From Primorskyibacter sedentarius (GTDB taxonomy: Bacteria > Pseudomonadota > Alphaproteobacteria > Rhodobacterales > Rhodobacteraceae), in assembly GCF_004342065.1 (NCBI RefSeq), contig NZ_SLZU01000007.1, positions 124,001 to 188,000 on the forward strand: a stretch of DNA of 64,000 nt, in the 5' to 3' direction. The translations under genes were made by a program, and so were the position numbers. The notes beneath the pieces are model-generated. The model had not been told where the DNA came from. It ran no database searches and saw nothing but the letters and a program-made list of their open reading frames with translations. Shown here in pieces: positions 33,244 through 42,984 of this stretch. How positions within the stretch are numbered: the first letter of the stretch is position 1; each line of letters begins with the position of its first letter.

Positions 33244-34554
33244 TTATTCCTTGTTACGATTGTCCACGACGCGGACAGCCTTGCCCTGACTGCGCGCAAC
33301 GGACCCTGGATCGCCGACCACAACTTCGGTGGAAACCCCGACCATATCTTTGATGTGCTTGGTCAACATACGGGCAGCTGCGGTTCTGGACAACTCATCT
33401 GCCGCATCCGGGCTGGCCTCGACAAGGACCCGCATCGCATCCATGCGACCCGACGTGTAAAGCTCTATCTGGAAATAGGGCGCCAGACCGCCGGTTGCAC
33501 AGACCTGTTCCTCGACCTGGGTCGGGAAGACGTTGACACCCCGCAGGATGATCATGTCATCCGAACGCCCGGTGATCTTTTCCATCCGCCGCATGCTGCG
33601 CGCCGAGCCGGGCAAGAGCCGGGTCAGGTCGCGCGTGCGGTATCGGATCATCGGCATGCCTTCCTTGGTCAGCGTGGTGAAGACCAGCTCGCCCTCTTCA
33701 CCGTCTTCGACCACTTCGCCGGTGGTCGGGTTGATGATTTCGGGATAGAAATGATCTTCCCAGACATGCAGCCCGTCCTTGGTCTCGACGCATTCATTGG
33801 CCACGCCGGGGCCCATGATTTCGCTCAGCCCATAGATGTCGACGGCGTGCATGTCGAAGGCCTCCTCGACCTCCTTGCGCATCGCGTTGGTCCAGGGTTC
33901 GGCGCCAAAGACACCCACCTGAAGCGAGGATTGGCGCGGGTCCAGCCCGGCCTTGTGAAACCCTTCGAGGATATTGAGCATGTAGGACGGCGTGACCATG
34001 ATGCCCGTGGGTTGAAAATCGGTGATAAGCCCCACCTGCTTTTCGGTCTGCCCGCCGCCCATCGGCACAACCGTGGCACCCAGCTTTTCGATGCCGTAAT
34101 GCGCGCCAAGCCCGCCGGTGAACAGGCCGTAGCCATAGGCGTTGTGGATAATATCCCCGGCCCGCAGCCCGGACGCCCGTAAACTGCGCGCCAGCGTGTC
34201 GGCCCAGACGTCGATATCGTTCTTGGTGTAGACCACAACCGTCGGTTTGCCCGTGGTGCCCGAAGACGCATGGATGCGTACCAGCTTTTCCTTCGGGACC
34301 GCGGAAAGGCCGAAGGGATAATTGTCGCGCAGGTCGTCCTTATAGGTGAAAGGGAATCTGGCCAGATCCTTCAGATCCTTCAGGTCGTCTGGATGCACCC
34401 CCGCCGCGTCAAAGCGTTTGCGATACATCGGCACGTTGTCATAGGCGTGCCGCAGCGACCATTTCATGCGCTCCAGCTGAAGGGCGGCAATTTCGTCGCG
34501 GCTGGCAATCTCGATCGGGTCCAGATCGGCCTTTGCCGGGCTCAGGTCTTTCAT
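33244..34554 (-). CDS. paaK: phenylacetate-CoA ligase
   Basis: The 436-residue AMP-forming ligase activates phenylacetate with CoA and ATP as the first committed step. The adenylation motif is HASSGTTGKPTVVVYTKND (about 93-111); YGLSEIMGPG and YRTRDLTRLLPG are further family motifs, and SDDMIILRGVNVFPTQVEEQ marks the C-terminal part. I start at ATG 34554 after GGAGGAG; the frame continues upstream without resembling the family. Confidence 0.96.
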   Translation of the reverse strand: MKDLSPAKADLDPIEIASRDEIAALQLERMKWSLRHAYDNVPMYRKRFDAAGVHPDDLKDLKDLARFPFTYKDDLRDNYPFGLSAVPKEKLVRIHASSGTTGKPTVVVYTKNDIDVWADTLARSLRASGLRAGDIIHNAYGYGLFTGGLGAHYGIEKLGATVVPMGGGQTEKQVGLITDFQPTGIMVTPSYMLNILEGFHKAGLDPRQSSLQVGVFGAEPWTNAMRKEVEEAFDMHAVDIYGLSEIMGPGVANECVETKDGLHVWEDHFYPEIINPTTGEVVEDGEEGELVFTTLTKEGMPMIRYRTRDLTRLLPGSARSMRRMEKITGRSDDMIILRGVNVFPTQVEEQVCATGGLAPYFQIELYTSGRMDAMRVLVEASPDAADELSRTAAARMLTKHIKDMVGVSTEVVVGDPGSVARSQGKAVRVVDNRNKE

Positions 34555-34576
34555 TTCATCTCCTCCATCCCTCGGG

Positions 34577-35008
34577 TCACTCCTCGAATAATTGGCCTTT
34601 GATCGCCCGTGACAATCCACGCATCTCCGCAATCGTCTGGCCATGTTGGTTGCTGACGCGCACGTCATAGATACCGCTGCGCCCGGTTAACGACACCTCG
34701 CGCGCGTCCGCGGTCAGGGTGTCCCCGATCCGGGCGGGCGCGACGTATGTGATCATGTTGTTTTGCGCCACGGTCGCCTGGTTGCGGCTGTTGCAGGCAA
34801 AGGCAAAGGCGCTGTCTGCAAGCGAGAAGGTGATGCCGCCGTGGCACATGCCATGGCCGTTGCAGTGATGCTTTTCCACGGTCAAGCTCATGACGGCCGC
34901 GCCTTCATCGACCGAGACCAACGTCATACCCAGCCATTGCGATGCCCCGTCACCCGACCACATCGCGTCGGCAGAACGCTCTGCCCGTTCTTTTGGTGTC
35001 ATCGTCAT
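34577..35008 (-). CDS. paaI: hydroxyphenylacetyl-CoA thioesterase PaaI
   Basis: The 143-residue hotdog-fold thioesterase rescues CoA from dead-end acyl-CoA intermediates of the pathway. The active-site segment is HHCNGHGMCHGGITFSLADS (about 47-66) with the family's Asp at the end. It overlaps paaG by 4 bases upstream and is followed 22 bases later by paaK. Confidence 0.92.
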   Translation of the reverse strand: MTMTPKERAERSADAMWSGDGASQWLGMTLVSVDEGAAVMSLTVEKHHCNGHGMCHGGITFSLADSAFAFACNSRNQATVAQNNMITYVAPARIGDTLTADAREVSLTGRSGIYDVRVSNQHGQTIAEMRGLSRAIKGQLFEE

Positions 35009-35790
35009 TTTCCTTTGAAATTCGCTGCGCGCTTTTCAAGAAAGGCAGACACACCTTCGGCATAATCAGCGCTTTCGCCACAGGTCTTCATGTATTGCGC
35101 TTCAAGGTCGAGGTGGTCCTCAAGCGTATCGACTGCGGCTGCCTGAATGGCCAATTTGCTGAGGCCCAGACCCAGCGTCGGACCATTGGCAAAACCGGCG
35201 GCCATGTCGCGCGCCGCAGGCATCAGATCCTCGTCCGGCAGCGCCTTCCAGATCAGGCCCCAGTCTTCGGCCTGCTGCGCGGGCAAGGGCTGCGCGGTGA
35301 AGGCCAGACCCTTGGCGCGCGCTTCCCCCAGAAGGCGCGGCAGGTGCCAGCTGCCCCCGGTGTCAGGGATCAGCCCGACTTTGGAAAAGGATTGAATGAA
35401 CTTTGCGCTCTGTGCAGCAAGGACGACATCACATGCGAGCGCAAGATTGGCCCCCGCCCCGGCGGCCACACCGTTCACGGCGCAGACAACCGGAAATTCA
35501 AGCGACCGGATCAACCGAACCAAAGGCGCGTAGAATTTGCGAACCGTCGCGCCCAGATCGGGCGGTGATGTCAGTTTCGAAGGATCGCGGTCGCCAAGAT
35601 CCTGCCCCGCGCAAAAGCCCCGTCCCGCCCCCGTCAAAAGCACCGCGCGCATGCCGTTGTCGCGCGCGCTTTCAAGCGCCTTGCGCAAAGCGAGGTGCAT
35701 CTTGTCGTTGAAACTGTTGAGTCGGTCCGGTCGGTTAAGTGTAATTTCCGCCCAGTTTTCGTGGGCTTGGACAAGAATCGGGGTCGTCAT
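35005..35790 (-). CDS. paaG: 2-(1,2-epoxy-1,2-dihydrophenyl)acetyl-CoA isomerase
   Basis: The 261-residue crotonase-family enzyme converts the ring epoxide to the oxepin-CoA. The oxyanion-hole motif is GRGFCAGQDLGDRDPSK (about 55-71), and a second block AVNGVAAGAGANLALACDVV is at about 109-128. It is the first gene of the minus-strand operon and faces the fused paaF/H-type gene across a 97-base promoter region with a PaaR-type operator. Confidence 0.94.
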   Translation of the reverse strand: MTTPILVQAHENWAEITLNRPDRLNSFNDKMHLALRKALESARDNGMRAVLLTGAGRGFCAGQDLGDRDPSKLTSPPDLGATVRKFYAPLVRLIRSLEFPVVCAVNGVAAGAGANLALACDVVLAAQSAKFIQSFSKVGLIPDTGGSWHLPRLLGEARAKGLAFTAQPLPAQQAEDWGLIWKALPDEDLMPAARDMAAGFANGPTLGLGLSKLAIQAAAVDTLEDHLDLEAQYMKTCGESADYAEGVSAFLEKRAANFKGK

Positions 35791-35833
35791 TCGGCAGTCA
35801 CCTTATGGCCTTCACAAATTCATCCTTGCATAA

Positions 35834-35851
35834 ACCGACCGGTTGGTCAAT
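35834..35851. promoter_or_regulatory. PaaR-type operator between the divergent paa operons
   Basis: ACCGACCGGTTGGTCAAT is followed by TAAT, as is the sister site at 26961-26978, and matches it at 14 of 18 bases. It lies 43 bases upstream of paaG and 36 bases upstream of the fused gene at 35888, so one bound repressor could close both directions. Confidence 0.72.
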
Positions 35852-35887
35852 TAATCATGCATCAACGATTCTGGGGGAGGAAACGTC

Positions 35888-37897
35888 GTGAGCGTTGTCG
35901 ATTTTCGCATGGAAAATGATCTGGCCTGGGTCACTGTGAACAACCCTCCGGTCAACGCCACCTCCACAGCTGTGCGTCAGGGGCTGCTTGACGCCGTGGG
36001 CAAGGTACAAGGCGCGCGGCTGGCCATTTTGCAATGCGCCGGCCGTACCTTCATCGCGGGCGGCGACATGAGCGAATTCGACGCCCCGCCGCAGGAACCG
36101 CACCTTCCGGACGTCGTGAACGCCATCGAATGCAGCGGCACACCGTTCGTGGCGCTGCTGCATGGAACGGTCCTGGGCGGCGGTCTTGAGATCGCGATGG
36201 GCTGTGCCCAGCGGATTGCAGCGCCGGGAACCAGGTTCGGGCTACCGGAGGTTAATGTCGGGCTCGTCCCCGGCGCAGGCGGGACGCAACGCGCGCCGCG
36301 CCTTTTCGGCTGGGATGCCGCGATTGACATGGCCTGCTCTGGCAAGATCTTGACAGCGAAACAGGCGCTGGACCTTGGGGCCATCGACGCGATCGAAGAC
36401 GACCTTGAAAACGCGGCAAGAGCACTGACACCTGACCCCCGAACGCCCATATCGCTGCGCCCTGCCCCGCCGCTGGATGCGGATTGGTTCGCGGAAAAGC
36501 GCAACACGCTGATGTGCCGCGCAGGCGGACAGGCCGCACCGCTGCATAATCTGGATGCGCTCCACTGGGCCACGCTGCCGTTTTCCGAAGGGCAGCCAAA
36601 GGAGCGCGCGCTGCACCTGTCGCTGCGCGCCTCGGATGAAAGCCGGGCTTTGCGGCACGCGTTTTTCGCTGAACGCGCGGTTACGCAGCCCTCTGACATT
36701 TCGGACGCGACGCCCAGAAACATTGCGAACATTGCCATTGTCGGTGGTGGCCTCATGGGCGCGGGAATCGCAGCCGCCTGCCTGAGCGCGGGCTACCGCG
36801 TGACCCTTATCGAGCGAGACCAGGATGCCGCCAACGCTGCGCAAGAGCGCGTGCAGGGTTTGATCGCAGGCGCGCTGAAGCGCGGCAAGATCGGCCAGAC
36901 AAAGCATGACGCGCAGATCGCCGCCTTCAGCACAGATGTAGGCTATGGTGCAGCTCGGGACGCGGATCTTGCCATCGAGGCCGTGTTCGAGGATCTGAGC
37001 GCCAAGAAAGCCACTTTTGCGGGTCTGGCGCGGGTCATGGCCGAAGACGCGATATTGGCCACGAACACCTCCTACCTTGATCCGCGCGACATTTTCGAAG
37101 GGGTCAAGAACCCGTCCCGCTGCGTCGGGCTGCATTTCTTTTCACCCGCGCATATCATGAAGCTGCTCGAAGTCGTGAAGCTGCCCACGACATCGAAGGA
37201 TACGCTCGCCACGGCATTCGCGCTTGGCAAACGTCTGCGAAAAGTCGCGGTCCTTTCGGGCATCTGCGACGGTTTCATCGGCAACCGGATGCTCGCCGCC
37301 TACCGGCGCGCCGCTGAATACATGCTGGCCGACGGTGCCCTGCCGCAGCAGATCGACGAGGCGATGCGCGCCTTTGGCATGGCCATGGGCCCGTTCGAGG
37401 CGCAGGACATGGGCGGTTTGCAAATCGCCGAAGCCAACCGCCGCAGACAGGACACCACGCGCCCCGCCGAAGAACGCTATGTCACGATCTCGGATCAGCT
37501 TTGCGCCCTGGGCCGCACCGGTCAGCGTGTTGGCAAAGGCTGGTATGCTTACGCCAAGGGCGACCGCACCCCCAGTGTGGACCCTGTCGTGACCGACCTG
37601 ATCACGCAGTATGCCGCGAAGAACGGCATCCCGCGCAAGGCTTATGCCCAAGACGAAATTCAGACCCAGCTGCTCGCTGTTCTGGCTAATGAAGGCGCGC
37701 GGATCGTCGAGGAAGGCATCGCCGAAAACGATGCGGCCGTCGATATGGTCAAGCTGCATGGCTACGGCTTTCCGCGCTGGCGCGGCGGGCCGATGTTTAC
37801 CGCTGAGACGGTTGGAAAAGATGCAATTCGCAACGCTTTGACAACGCTCGAGCTGCAAAGCCCCGGCTCGTGGATCCGCGCACAACGCTACCGTTAA
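35888..37897 (+). CDS. bifunctional enoyl-CoA hydratase / 3-hydroxyacyl-CoA dehydrogenase (PaaF-PaaH type fusion)
   Basis: The 669-residue fusion should carry out hydration and NAD-dependent oxidation of dehydroadipyl-CoA, jobs usually split between PaaF and PaaH. Residues about 1-185 are crotonase (FIAGGDMSEFD, LVPGAGGTQRAPRLFGWD). About 280-460 is the Rossmann domain (IVGGGLMGAGIAAACLSAGY) with LHFFSPAHIMKLLEVV, and the C-terminal 3HCDH domains follow. The GTG start at 35888 is 7 bases after GGAGG. It has no thiolase part, so pairing with PcaF is expected. It is divergent from paaG and leads the operon with the TRAP, paaZ and paaX genes. Confidence 0.9.
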   Translation: MSVVDFRMENDLAWVTVNNPPVNATSTAVRQGLLDAVGKVQGARLAILQCAGRTFIAGGDMSEFDAPPQEPHLPDVVNAIECSGTPFVALLHGTVLGGGLEIAMGCAQRIAAPGTRFGLPEVNVGLVPGAGGTQRAPRLFGWDAAIDMACSGKILTAKQALDLGAIDAIEDDLENAARALTPDPRTPISLRPAPPLDADWFAEKRNTLMCRAGGQAAPLHNLDALHWATLPFSEGQPKERALHLSLRASDESRALRHAFFAERAVTQPSDISDATPRNIANIAIVGGGLMGAGIAAACLSAGYRVTLIERDQDAANAAQERVQGLIAGALKRGKIGQTKHDAQIAAFSTDVGYGAARDADLAIEAVFEDLSAKKATFAGLARVMAEDAILATNTSYLDPRDIFEGVKNPSRCVGLHFFSPAHIMKLLEVVKLPTTSKDTLATAFALGKRLRKVAVLSGICDGFIGNRMLAAYRRAAEYMLADGALPQQIDEAMRAFGMAMGPFEAQDMGGLQIAEANRRRQDTTRPAEERYVTISDQLCALGRTGQRVGKGWYAYAKGDRTPSVDPVVTDLITQYAAKNGIPRKAYAQDEIQTQLLAVLANEGARIVEEGIAENDAAVDMVKLHGYGFPRWRGGPMFTAETVGKDAIRNALTTLELQSPGSWIRAQRYR

Positions 37898-37933
37898 ATC
37901 GACGCAAAACCCGATATTCAAGAGGAGGACAAC

Positions 37934-38950
37934 ATGAACAAATCCCTGCTGGCCACGGTCGCGGCCCTGTCACTTTCAGCGGGCGTCGCAGCCCATGCCG
38001 AAGCCGAACACACGCTGGTCTTTTCAAGCTGGGTTCCGCCCACGCACAACATCAACGCGCAGATGCTGCCGAACATGATCAAGATGATCGAAGAGGCCAC
38101 TGGCGGGCGTGTAACCGGAGAAATCCGCATGGGCATCGCACCGCCGCCTGCGCAGATGGACCTTGTGCTCGATGGGGCGGTTGACGTGGCTTATGTGTTC
38201 CACGGCTATCAACCCGGTCGTTTTACCAGCTACAAACTGGTCGAGCTTCCCGGCGTGGACACCACGGCCGAGGCTGCGTCCGTTGCCTATTGGAACCTTT
38301 TTCAAAACCATCTGGCGGCGCTCAACGAGCATCGCGGCGTGAAGGTGATCGGCCTGCACACCCATGGCGCGGGTCAGCTGCACACCAATACGCCCGTCGA
38401 CAGCCTTGCCGATATGGCTGGCCTCAAGCTGCGCATGCCCGGCGGCGTCGCAAGCGAGGTGGGCACGGCCCTTGGCACGACCGGCATTCAGGTGCCTGCG
38501 CCCAAGGTTTACGAGACCCTGTCCTCCAACACGGCGGATGGCGTGATGATGACGATCGACAGCCGCCAGGGCTTTCGCCTGACCGAAGTCGCGCCGCATT
38601 ATTTTGAAATTCCCGGCGGTTTCTTTCGCGGATCCTTTGCCTACATCATGAATGAAGACGTGTTTGCCGACCTGCCCGAAGAGTTGCAAACAGCACTTGA
38701 GGACAAGGTGTTTGGCGAACCGATCAGCCGCATGTCGGGCGCCGTCTGGGACGAAGGCGATGCGTTCAGCATTCAGCTGACCAAGGACACCGAAGGCAAC
38801 ACGATCACCCAGGCCTCGGTCGAGGATATCGCTGCTTTCGCCTCCATTGTGACTGACGTTCAGGCCAGCGTGATCGAAGAAGTCAGCGCCAAGGGTATTG
38901 ATGCCGCAGCCGCACTCGCCTCTTTCCGCAGCGAGTTGGGTGTTCAGTAA
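37934..38950 (+). CDS. TRAP transporter substrate-binding protein (DctP)
   Basis: The 338-residue periplasmic receptor has a signal peptide ending AHAEAEH (about residue 24) and a mature DctP fold. The conserved Arg that usually binds a substrate carboxylate is in MAGLKLRMPGGVASE (about 162). TRAP systems import organic acids using the ion gradient, not ATP. The gene follows the hydratase/dehydrogenase fusion by 36 bases and precedes dctQM, all in the phenylacetate operon, so phenylacetate or a related aromatic acid is the likely ligand. That assignment is from context. Confidence 0.9.
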   Translation: MNKSLLATVAALSLSAGVAAHAEAEHTLVFSSWVPPTHNINAQMLPNMIKMIEEATGGRVTGEIRMGIAPPPAQMDLVLDGAVDVAYVFHGYQPGRFTSYKLVELPGVDTTAEAASVAYWNLFQNHLAALNEHRGVKVIGLHTHGAGQLHTNTPVDSLADMAGLKLRMPGGVASEVGTALGTTGIQVPAPKVYETLSSNTADGVMMTIDSRQGFRLTEVAPHYFEIPGGFFRGSFAYIMNEDVFADLPEELQTALEDKVFGEPISRMSGAVWDEGDAFSIQLTKDTEGNTITQASVEDIAAFASIVTDVQASVIEEVSAKGIDAAAALASFRSELGVQ

Positions 38951-39024
38951 CGACGTCTACCCTATCGGACCGGGCAGTCCCATTGCCCGGTCCCTGAAGC
39001 ACCACGCTCCCAAGGAGACGCCTG

Positions 39025-39531
39025 ATGCCGACGTTCAGGAAAATCTTTCATTTTCTCGTGCAGGTCCCGATCTGGCTGGCCTGTGCGTCGCTGTTCGCGC
39101 TGATGGTGATGACCTTCAGCGACGTGATCCTGCGATCCAGCTTTGACGCCCCGATCGAAGCGGCGACCGAACTGACGCGGATATTCGTCGCCGTCATGGT
39201 CTTTGCCGTGATGCCCCATATCGCGGTCAGCGACGGCCATATCGCGGTTGATCTGACAGATGGCGTCTTTGAGCGGCTCCGCCTGTCGCGGCTGAGAAAC
39301 GGTCTGATCCTGCTGGTGTCGGGCGTGATGCTGTACTGGCCCGTGTCGCAGGTCTGGACACTTGCAGAGCGCACCAGAGGCTATGGCGATGTCACCGAAT
39401 ATCTCGGCCTGCCACAATTCCTGACCATGTATCTGATCGGGACGGGCATCACCTTGGCGGCTGTTGCCATGGTGGTCACCGGGGTTTTGACCCTGATCGC
39501 CCCCGCTGTTCTGAAGGAGTTGCAGTCATGA
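39025..39531 (+). CDS. TRAP transporter small permease (DctQ)
   Basis: The 168-residue membrane protein has the four hydrophobic segments of DctQ (starting at about residues 15, 50, 92 and 132; FHFLVQVPIWLACASLFALM is the first). It pairs with the large permease DctM, whose start overlaps its stop by 4 bases. It stands in the phenylacetate operon after the receptor gene. Confidence 0.9.
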   Translation: MPTFRKIFHFLVQVPIWLACASLFALMVMTFSDVILRSSFDAPIEAATELTRIFVAVMVFAVMPHIAVSDGHIAVDLTDGVFERLRLSRLRNGLILLVSGVMLYWPVSQVWTLAERTRGYGDVTEYLGLPQFLTMYLIGTGITLAAVAMVVTGVLTLIAPAVLKELQS

Positions 39532-40880
39532 CCGCTGCACTGATCGGCTTTGGCGTCGTTCTTTTTTTGGTCCTGCTGCGCATGCCAATCGTGTTTGCGA
39601 TGGGCTTTGTCGGCACGCTTGGATTTGCCTATGAGCGCGGAGGCAGCCTGTTTGATGAACGTGGCATGCGCGCGTCGCTGTCGATGGTCGGACGACAAAT
39701 CACCGATACGGCGCAGGATTACGGCCTTTCGGTGATCCCGCTGTTCATCCTGATGGGTCTTTTCGTGAATAAAGGCGGCATGGCGCGAGAGCTTTACGCG
39801 GTCTCCAACGCCTTTCTCGGCCATATGCGCGGCGGTCTGGCAATGGCAACGGTCATGGCCTGCGGCGGGTTCTCTGCGATATGCGGGTCGTCGCTGGCCA
39901 CGGCCGCCACCATGTCCAAAGTGGCCATGCCCGAGATGCGCCGGTTCAACTATTCCGACAGGCTTGCCACCGCATCCATCGCCGCCGGCGGCACATTGGG
40001 CATTCTGATCCCACCCTCGGTGATCCTTGTGATCTACGGCATCCTGACGGAAACCTCGATTGGCAAGCTGTTCATGGCGGGGATCATTCCGGGGCTCATG
40101 GGTATCCTGTTCTACCTTGGCGCCGTGCGCTGGACCGTCTGGCGCAGGCCCGAGGCGGGCCCCGCAGGTGAGACGACCCCGTGGCCAGAGCGGATCACCG
40201 CGCTGAAATCCGTCTGGGCGGTGCTGCTGCTGTTCTTCCTCGTAATAGGCGGCCTCTACGGCATTTTCGATTTCGCACCGCTCAACCTGACCTTCTCGCC
40301 AACCGAGGCAGCGGGCATGGGTGCGATGGGCGCGTTCATCATCGCCCTGTCGCGAGGCGGGCTGAATTTCGCCGCCTTGATCGAAGTTCTGAAAGAAACC
40401 GCGCTCACCTCTGCCAGCCTGTTCGCGGTACTGATCGGTGCGCAGGTCTTTTCCAACTTCGTCAATGTCGCGGGCATGCCAGAGGCGCTGATCAGCCTTG
40501 TGACCGCCTATGACGTGTCACCGATGATGGTGATGATGATGATCCTGCTGGTCTATGTCGTGCTGGGCTGCGTGTTCGAAAGCATGTCGATGCTGCTGCT
40601 GACCGTGCCGATCTTCTTCCCGCTGGTAACCTCGCTGGGCTTTGATCCGATCTGGTTCGGCATCGTCGTGGTTGTCGTGGTCGAGATTTCGCTGATCACC
40701 CCCCCTGTCGGGCTGAACGTGTTCATCCTCAAAGGCGTGGTCGGAAACGTATCGACCGGAGAGATCTTCAAGGGCGTCACGCCGTTCTGGATCGCCGACA
40801 TCATCCGCCTTGCGCTGATCGTGGCCCTGCCGATCCTCGTTCTTTTCTTGCCAAACCAGATGGGCGGTCTTGGGCATTAG
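39528..40880 (+). CDS. TRAP transporter large permease (DctM)
   Basis: The 450-residue protein has about 11-13 hydrophobic segments and typical DctM motifs such as ICGSSLATAATMSKVAMPEM (about 123-142) and GGTLGILIPPSVILVIYGIL (about 155-174). It forms the ion-coupled transport path. It ends immediately before the paaZ leader, so transport and ring cleavage genes are on one message. Confidence 0.93.
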   Translation: MTAALIGFGVVLFLVLLRMPIVFAMGFVGTLGFAYERGGSLFDERGMRASLSMVGRQITDTAQDYGLSVIPLFILMGLFVNKGGMARELYAVSNAFLGHMRGGLAMATVMACGGFSAICGSSLATAATMSKVAMPEMRRFNYSDRLATASIAAGGTLGILIPPSVILVIYGILTETSIGKLFMAGIIPGLMGILFYLGAVRWTVWRRPEAGPAGETTPWPERITALKSVWAVLLLFFLVIGGLYGIFDFAPLNLTFSPTEAAGMGAMGAFIIALSRGGLNFAALIEVLKETALTSASLFAVLIGAQVFSNFVNVAGMPEALISLVTAYDVSPMMVMMMILLVYVVLGCVFESMSMLLLTVPIFFPLVTSLGFDPIWFGIVVVVVVEISLITPPVGLNVFILKGVVGNVSTGEIFKGVTPFWIADIIRLALIVALPILVLFLPNQMGGLGH

Positions 40881-40910
40881 ATGTCCGCCGACCCTGCGAA
40901 AGGAAACCAC

Positions 40911-42947
40911 ATGAGCCTTCTTGAGATCAACAGCTTTGCAGCCGGTCGATGGGTCGCTCCGGATGCCAATGCCCGGATGATCGAAAACGCCGTGACCGGC
41001 GCGCCTTTGGGCCGCGCGGGCAATGACGCGCTGGATGTGCAAGCGATGCTGGATTACGCCCGGAAGACCGGCGGCCCTGCCCTGCGCGCGCTGACCTTTC
41101 ATGACCGCGCCCGCATGCTCAAGGCGCTGGCCGCCCATCTGGGCAAGCACAAACAGGCGCTGTATGATCTGTCCTTCGCCACCGGGGCCACGCAGGCCGA
41201 CCACATGATCGACATCGACGGCGGCATCGGCACGATGTTTGTCTTCGCCTCCAAGGGCCGCCGCGAGATGCCGGATGCGCATGTCTATCTCGACGGCGAG
41301 GTCGAGCAACTCTCGCGCTCCGCCACCTTTCTGGGACAGCATATCGCAATTTCCCTTCAGGGCGTGGCAGTGCATATCAATGCCTTCAACTTTCCCGTCT
41401 GGGGGATGCTGGAAAAGCTCGCACCGACCCTGCTTGCCGGTGTTCCTGCCATCGTGAAACCCGCAACCGCCACCTGTTATGTCACAGAGCTGGCCGTCAA
41501 GATCATGCTCGACAGCGGGATCTTGCCCGCAGGGGCATTGCAGCTTGTGTCGGGTGGTCTGGGCGACATGCTGGACCGGCTGACCTGCCAGGATGTGGTC
41601 AGCTTCACCGGATCGGCGCAAACCGCGTTCAAGCTACGCTCGGCGCCGCACATCCTGCGCAATTCGATCCGCTTTGTCGCTGAACAGGACAGCCTGAATG
41701 CATCGATCCTTGGCCCCGATGCCACCCCCGGCACGCCGGAATTCGAACTTTTCGTGAAAGAAGTGCATCGCGAGATGACCACCAAGGCCGGGCAGAAATG
41801 CACCGCCATCCGGCGCATCATCGCGCCCAAGGCACAGGTCGATGCGGTGATCGAAGCGCTGATTGCGCGACTGACCAAGACCGTGATCGGCGACCCAAGG
41901 GCCGACGCCACGCGCATGGGGGCGCTTGTCTCCAACAGTCAAAAGCGCGATGTGCTGGAAAAAGCTGCAATCATAGGCACCGAGGCCGAGCGTGTGTTTG
42001 GCGATCCCGACAATTTCGACGTCCACGGCGCCAGCGCGTCCAAAGGCGCCTTCCTGCCGCCGATGCTGTTTCATTGTGGCAATCCCGACGCCGCCGAACG
42101 GGTGCATGACACAGAGGCGTTCGGGCCGGTGTCGACCGTCATGGGCTACCGCGATCTGGATCATGCCATCGCTTTGGCCAATCGCGGCGAAGGCTCTCTG
42201 GTGGCGTCCGTCATCACCCACGATCCCGAGGTCGCGCGCGAAGTGGCCCTTGGTGCGGGCGCATTCCACGGGCGGCTTTATTTCAACAACCGCGACAGCA
42301 TGAAGGAATCCACCGGCCATGGCTCCCCCCTGCCCCATATGGTGCATGGCGGCCCCGGACGCGCGGGCGGCGGCGAGGAACTGGGCGGTGTCCGCGGTGT
42401 GATGCATTACATGCAACGGACCGCCATTCAGGGCAGCCCCGATATCCTGACGGCGATCGGAAGCAAATGGGTGCCGGGGGCTGCCGAAAAGCCCGCGCCG
42501 TCACATCCGTTCACCCGCACGTTTCACGAGTTGGAGATTGGCGAGACGATCCGCACCGAACCGCGCAAGATCACCCTGGCCGATATCGAGCAGTTTGCCG
42601 CGTTCACCGGCGATACGTTCTATGCCCATATGGACGATGCCGCCGCCAAGAGGAACCCTTTCTTCCCGGGGCGCGTCGCCCATGGTTACCTGCTGCTCAG
42701 CTTTGCCGCGGGCCTGTTTGTCGAACCAAATGAAGGGCCAGTGCTTGCCAATACAGGGCTGGACAACCTTCGTTTCATGAAACCCGTCGAAGCGGGCGAC
42801 AGCATCAAGGTGCGCCTGACGGTGAAGCACAAGACACCGCGCAACGAAGAATATGGCGAGGTGCGCTGGCACGTGACCCTCACCAGTCAGCAAGACGAAC
42901 TGGTGGCGGAATATGACCTGCTGACGATGAACGCCTACGCAAGTTAA
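40911..42947 (+). CDS. paaZ: oxepin-CoA hydrolase / 3-oxo-5,6-dehydrosuberyl-CoA semialdehyde dehydrogenase
   Basis: The 678-residue fusion opens the oxepin ring and oxidises the resulting aldehyde. Residues about 1-520 are an aldehyde dehydrogenase with Glu258 (FVAEQDSLN) and catalytic Cys297 ([10 protein letters not shown]). Residues about 535-670 are a MaoC hotdog domain with Asp568 and His573 ([10 protein letters not shown]) and [14 protein letters not shown]. Both active sites look intact, so it is a full PaaZ, unlike the single-domain versions seen in tropone-antibiotic producers. I start at ATG 40911 after AAAGGAAA; an ATG at 40881 is possible. Confidence 0.95.
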   Translation: MSLLEINSFAAGRWVAPDANARMIENAVTGAPLGRAGNDALDVQAMLDYARKTGGPALRALTFHDRARMLKALAAHLGKHKQALYDLSFATGATQADHMIDIDGGIGTMFVFASKGRREMPDAHVYLDGEVEQLSRSATFLGQHIAISLQGVAVHINAFNFPVWGMLEKLAPTLLAGVPAIVKPATATCYVTELAVKIMLDSGILPAGALQLVSGGLGDMLDRLTCQDVVSFTGSAQTAFKLRSAPHILRNSIRFVAEQDSLNASILGPDATPGTPEFELFVKEVHREMTTKAGQKCTAIRRIIAPKAQVDAVIEALIARLTKTVIGDPRADATRMGALVSNSQKRDVLEKAAIIGTEAERVFGDPDNFDVHGASASKGAFLPPMLFHCGNPDAAERVHDTEAFGPVSTVMGYRDLDHAIALANRGEGSLVASVITHDPEVAREVALGAGAFHGRLYFNNRDSMKESTGHGSPLPHMVHGGPGRAGGGEELGGVRGVMHYMQRTAIQGSPDILTAIGSKWVPGAAEKPAPSHPFTRTFHELEIGETIRTEPRKITLADIEQFAAFTGDTFYAHMDDAAAKRNPFFPGRVAHGYLLLSFAAGLFVEPNEGPVLANTGLDNLRFMKPVEAGDSIKVRLTVKHKTPRNEEYGEVRWHVTLTSQQDELVAEYDLLTMNAYAS

Positions 42948-42984
42948 GCTTGGAAATCAGGCAGGTGCGGGCTAGGAACCCCCT

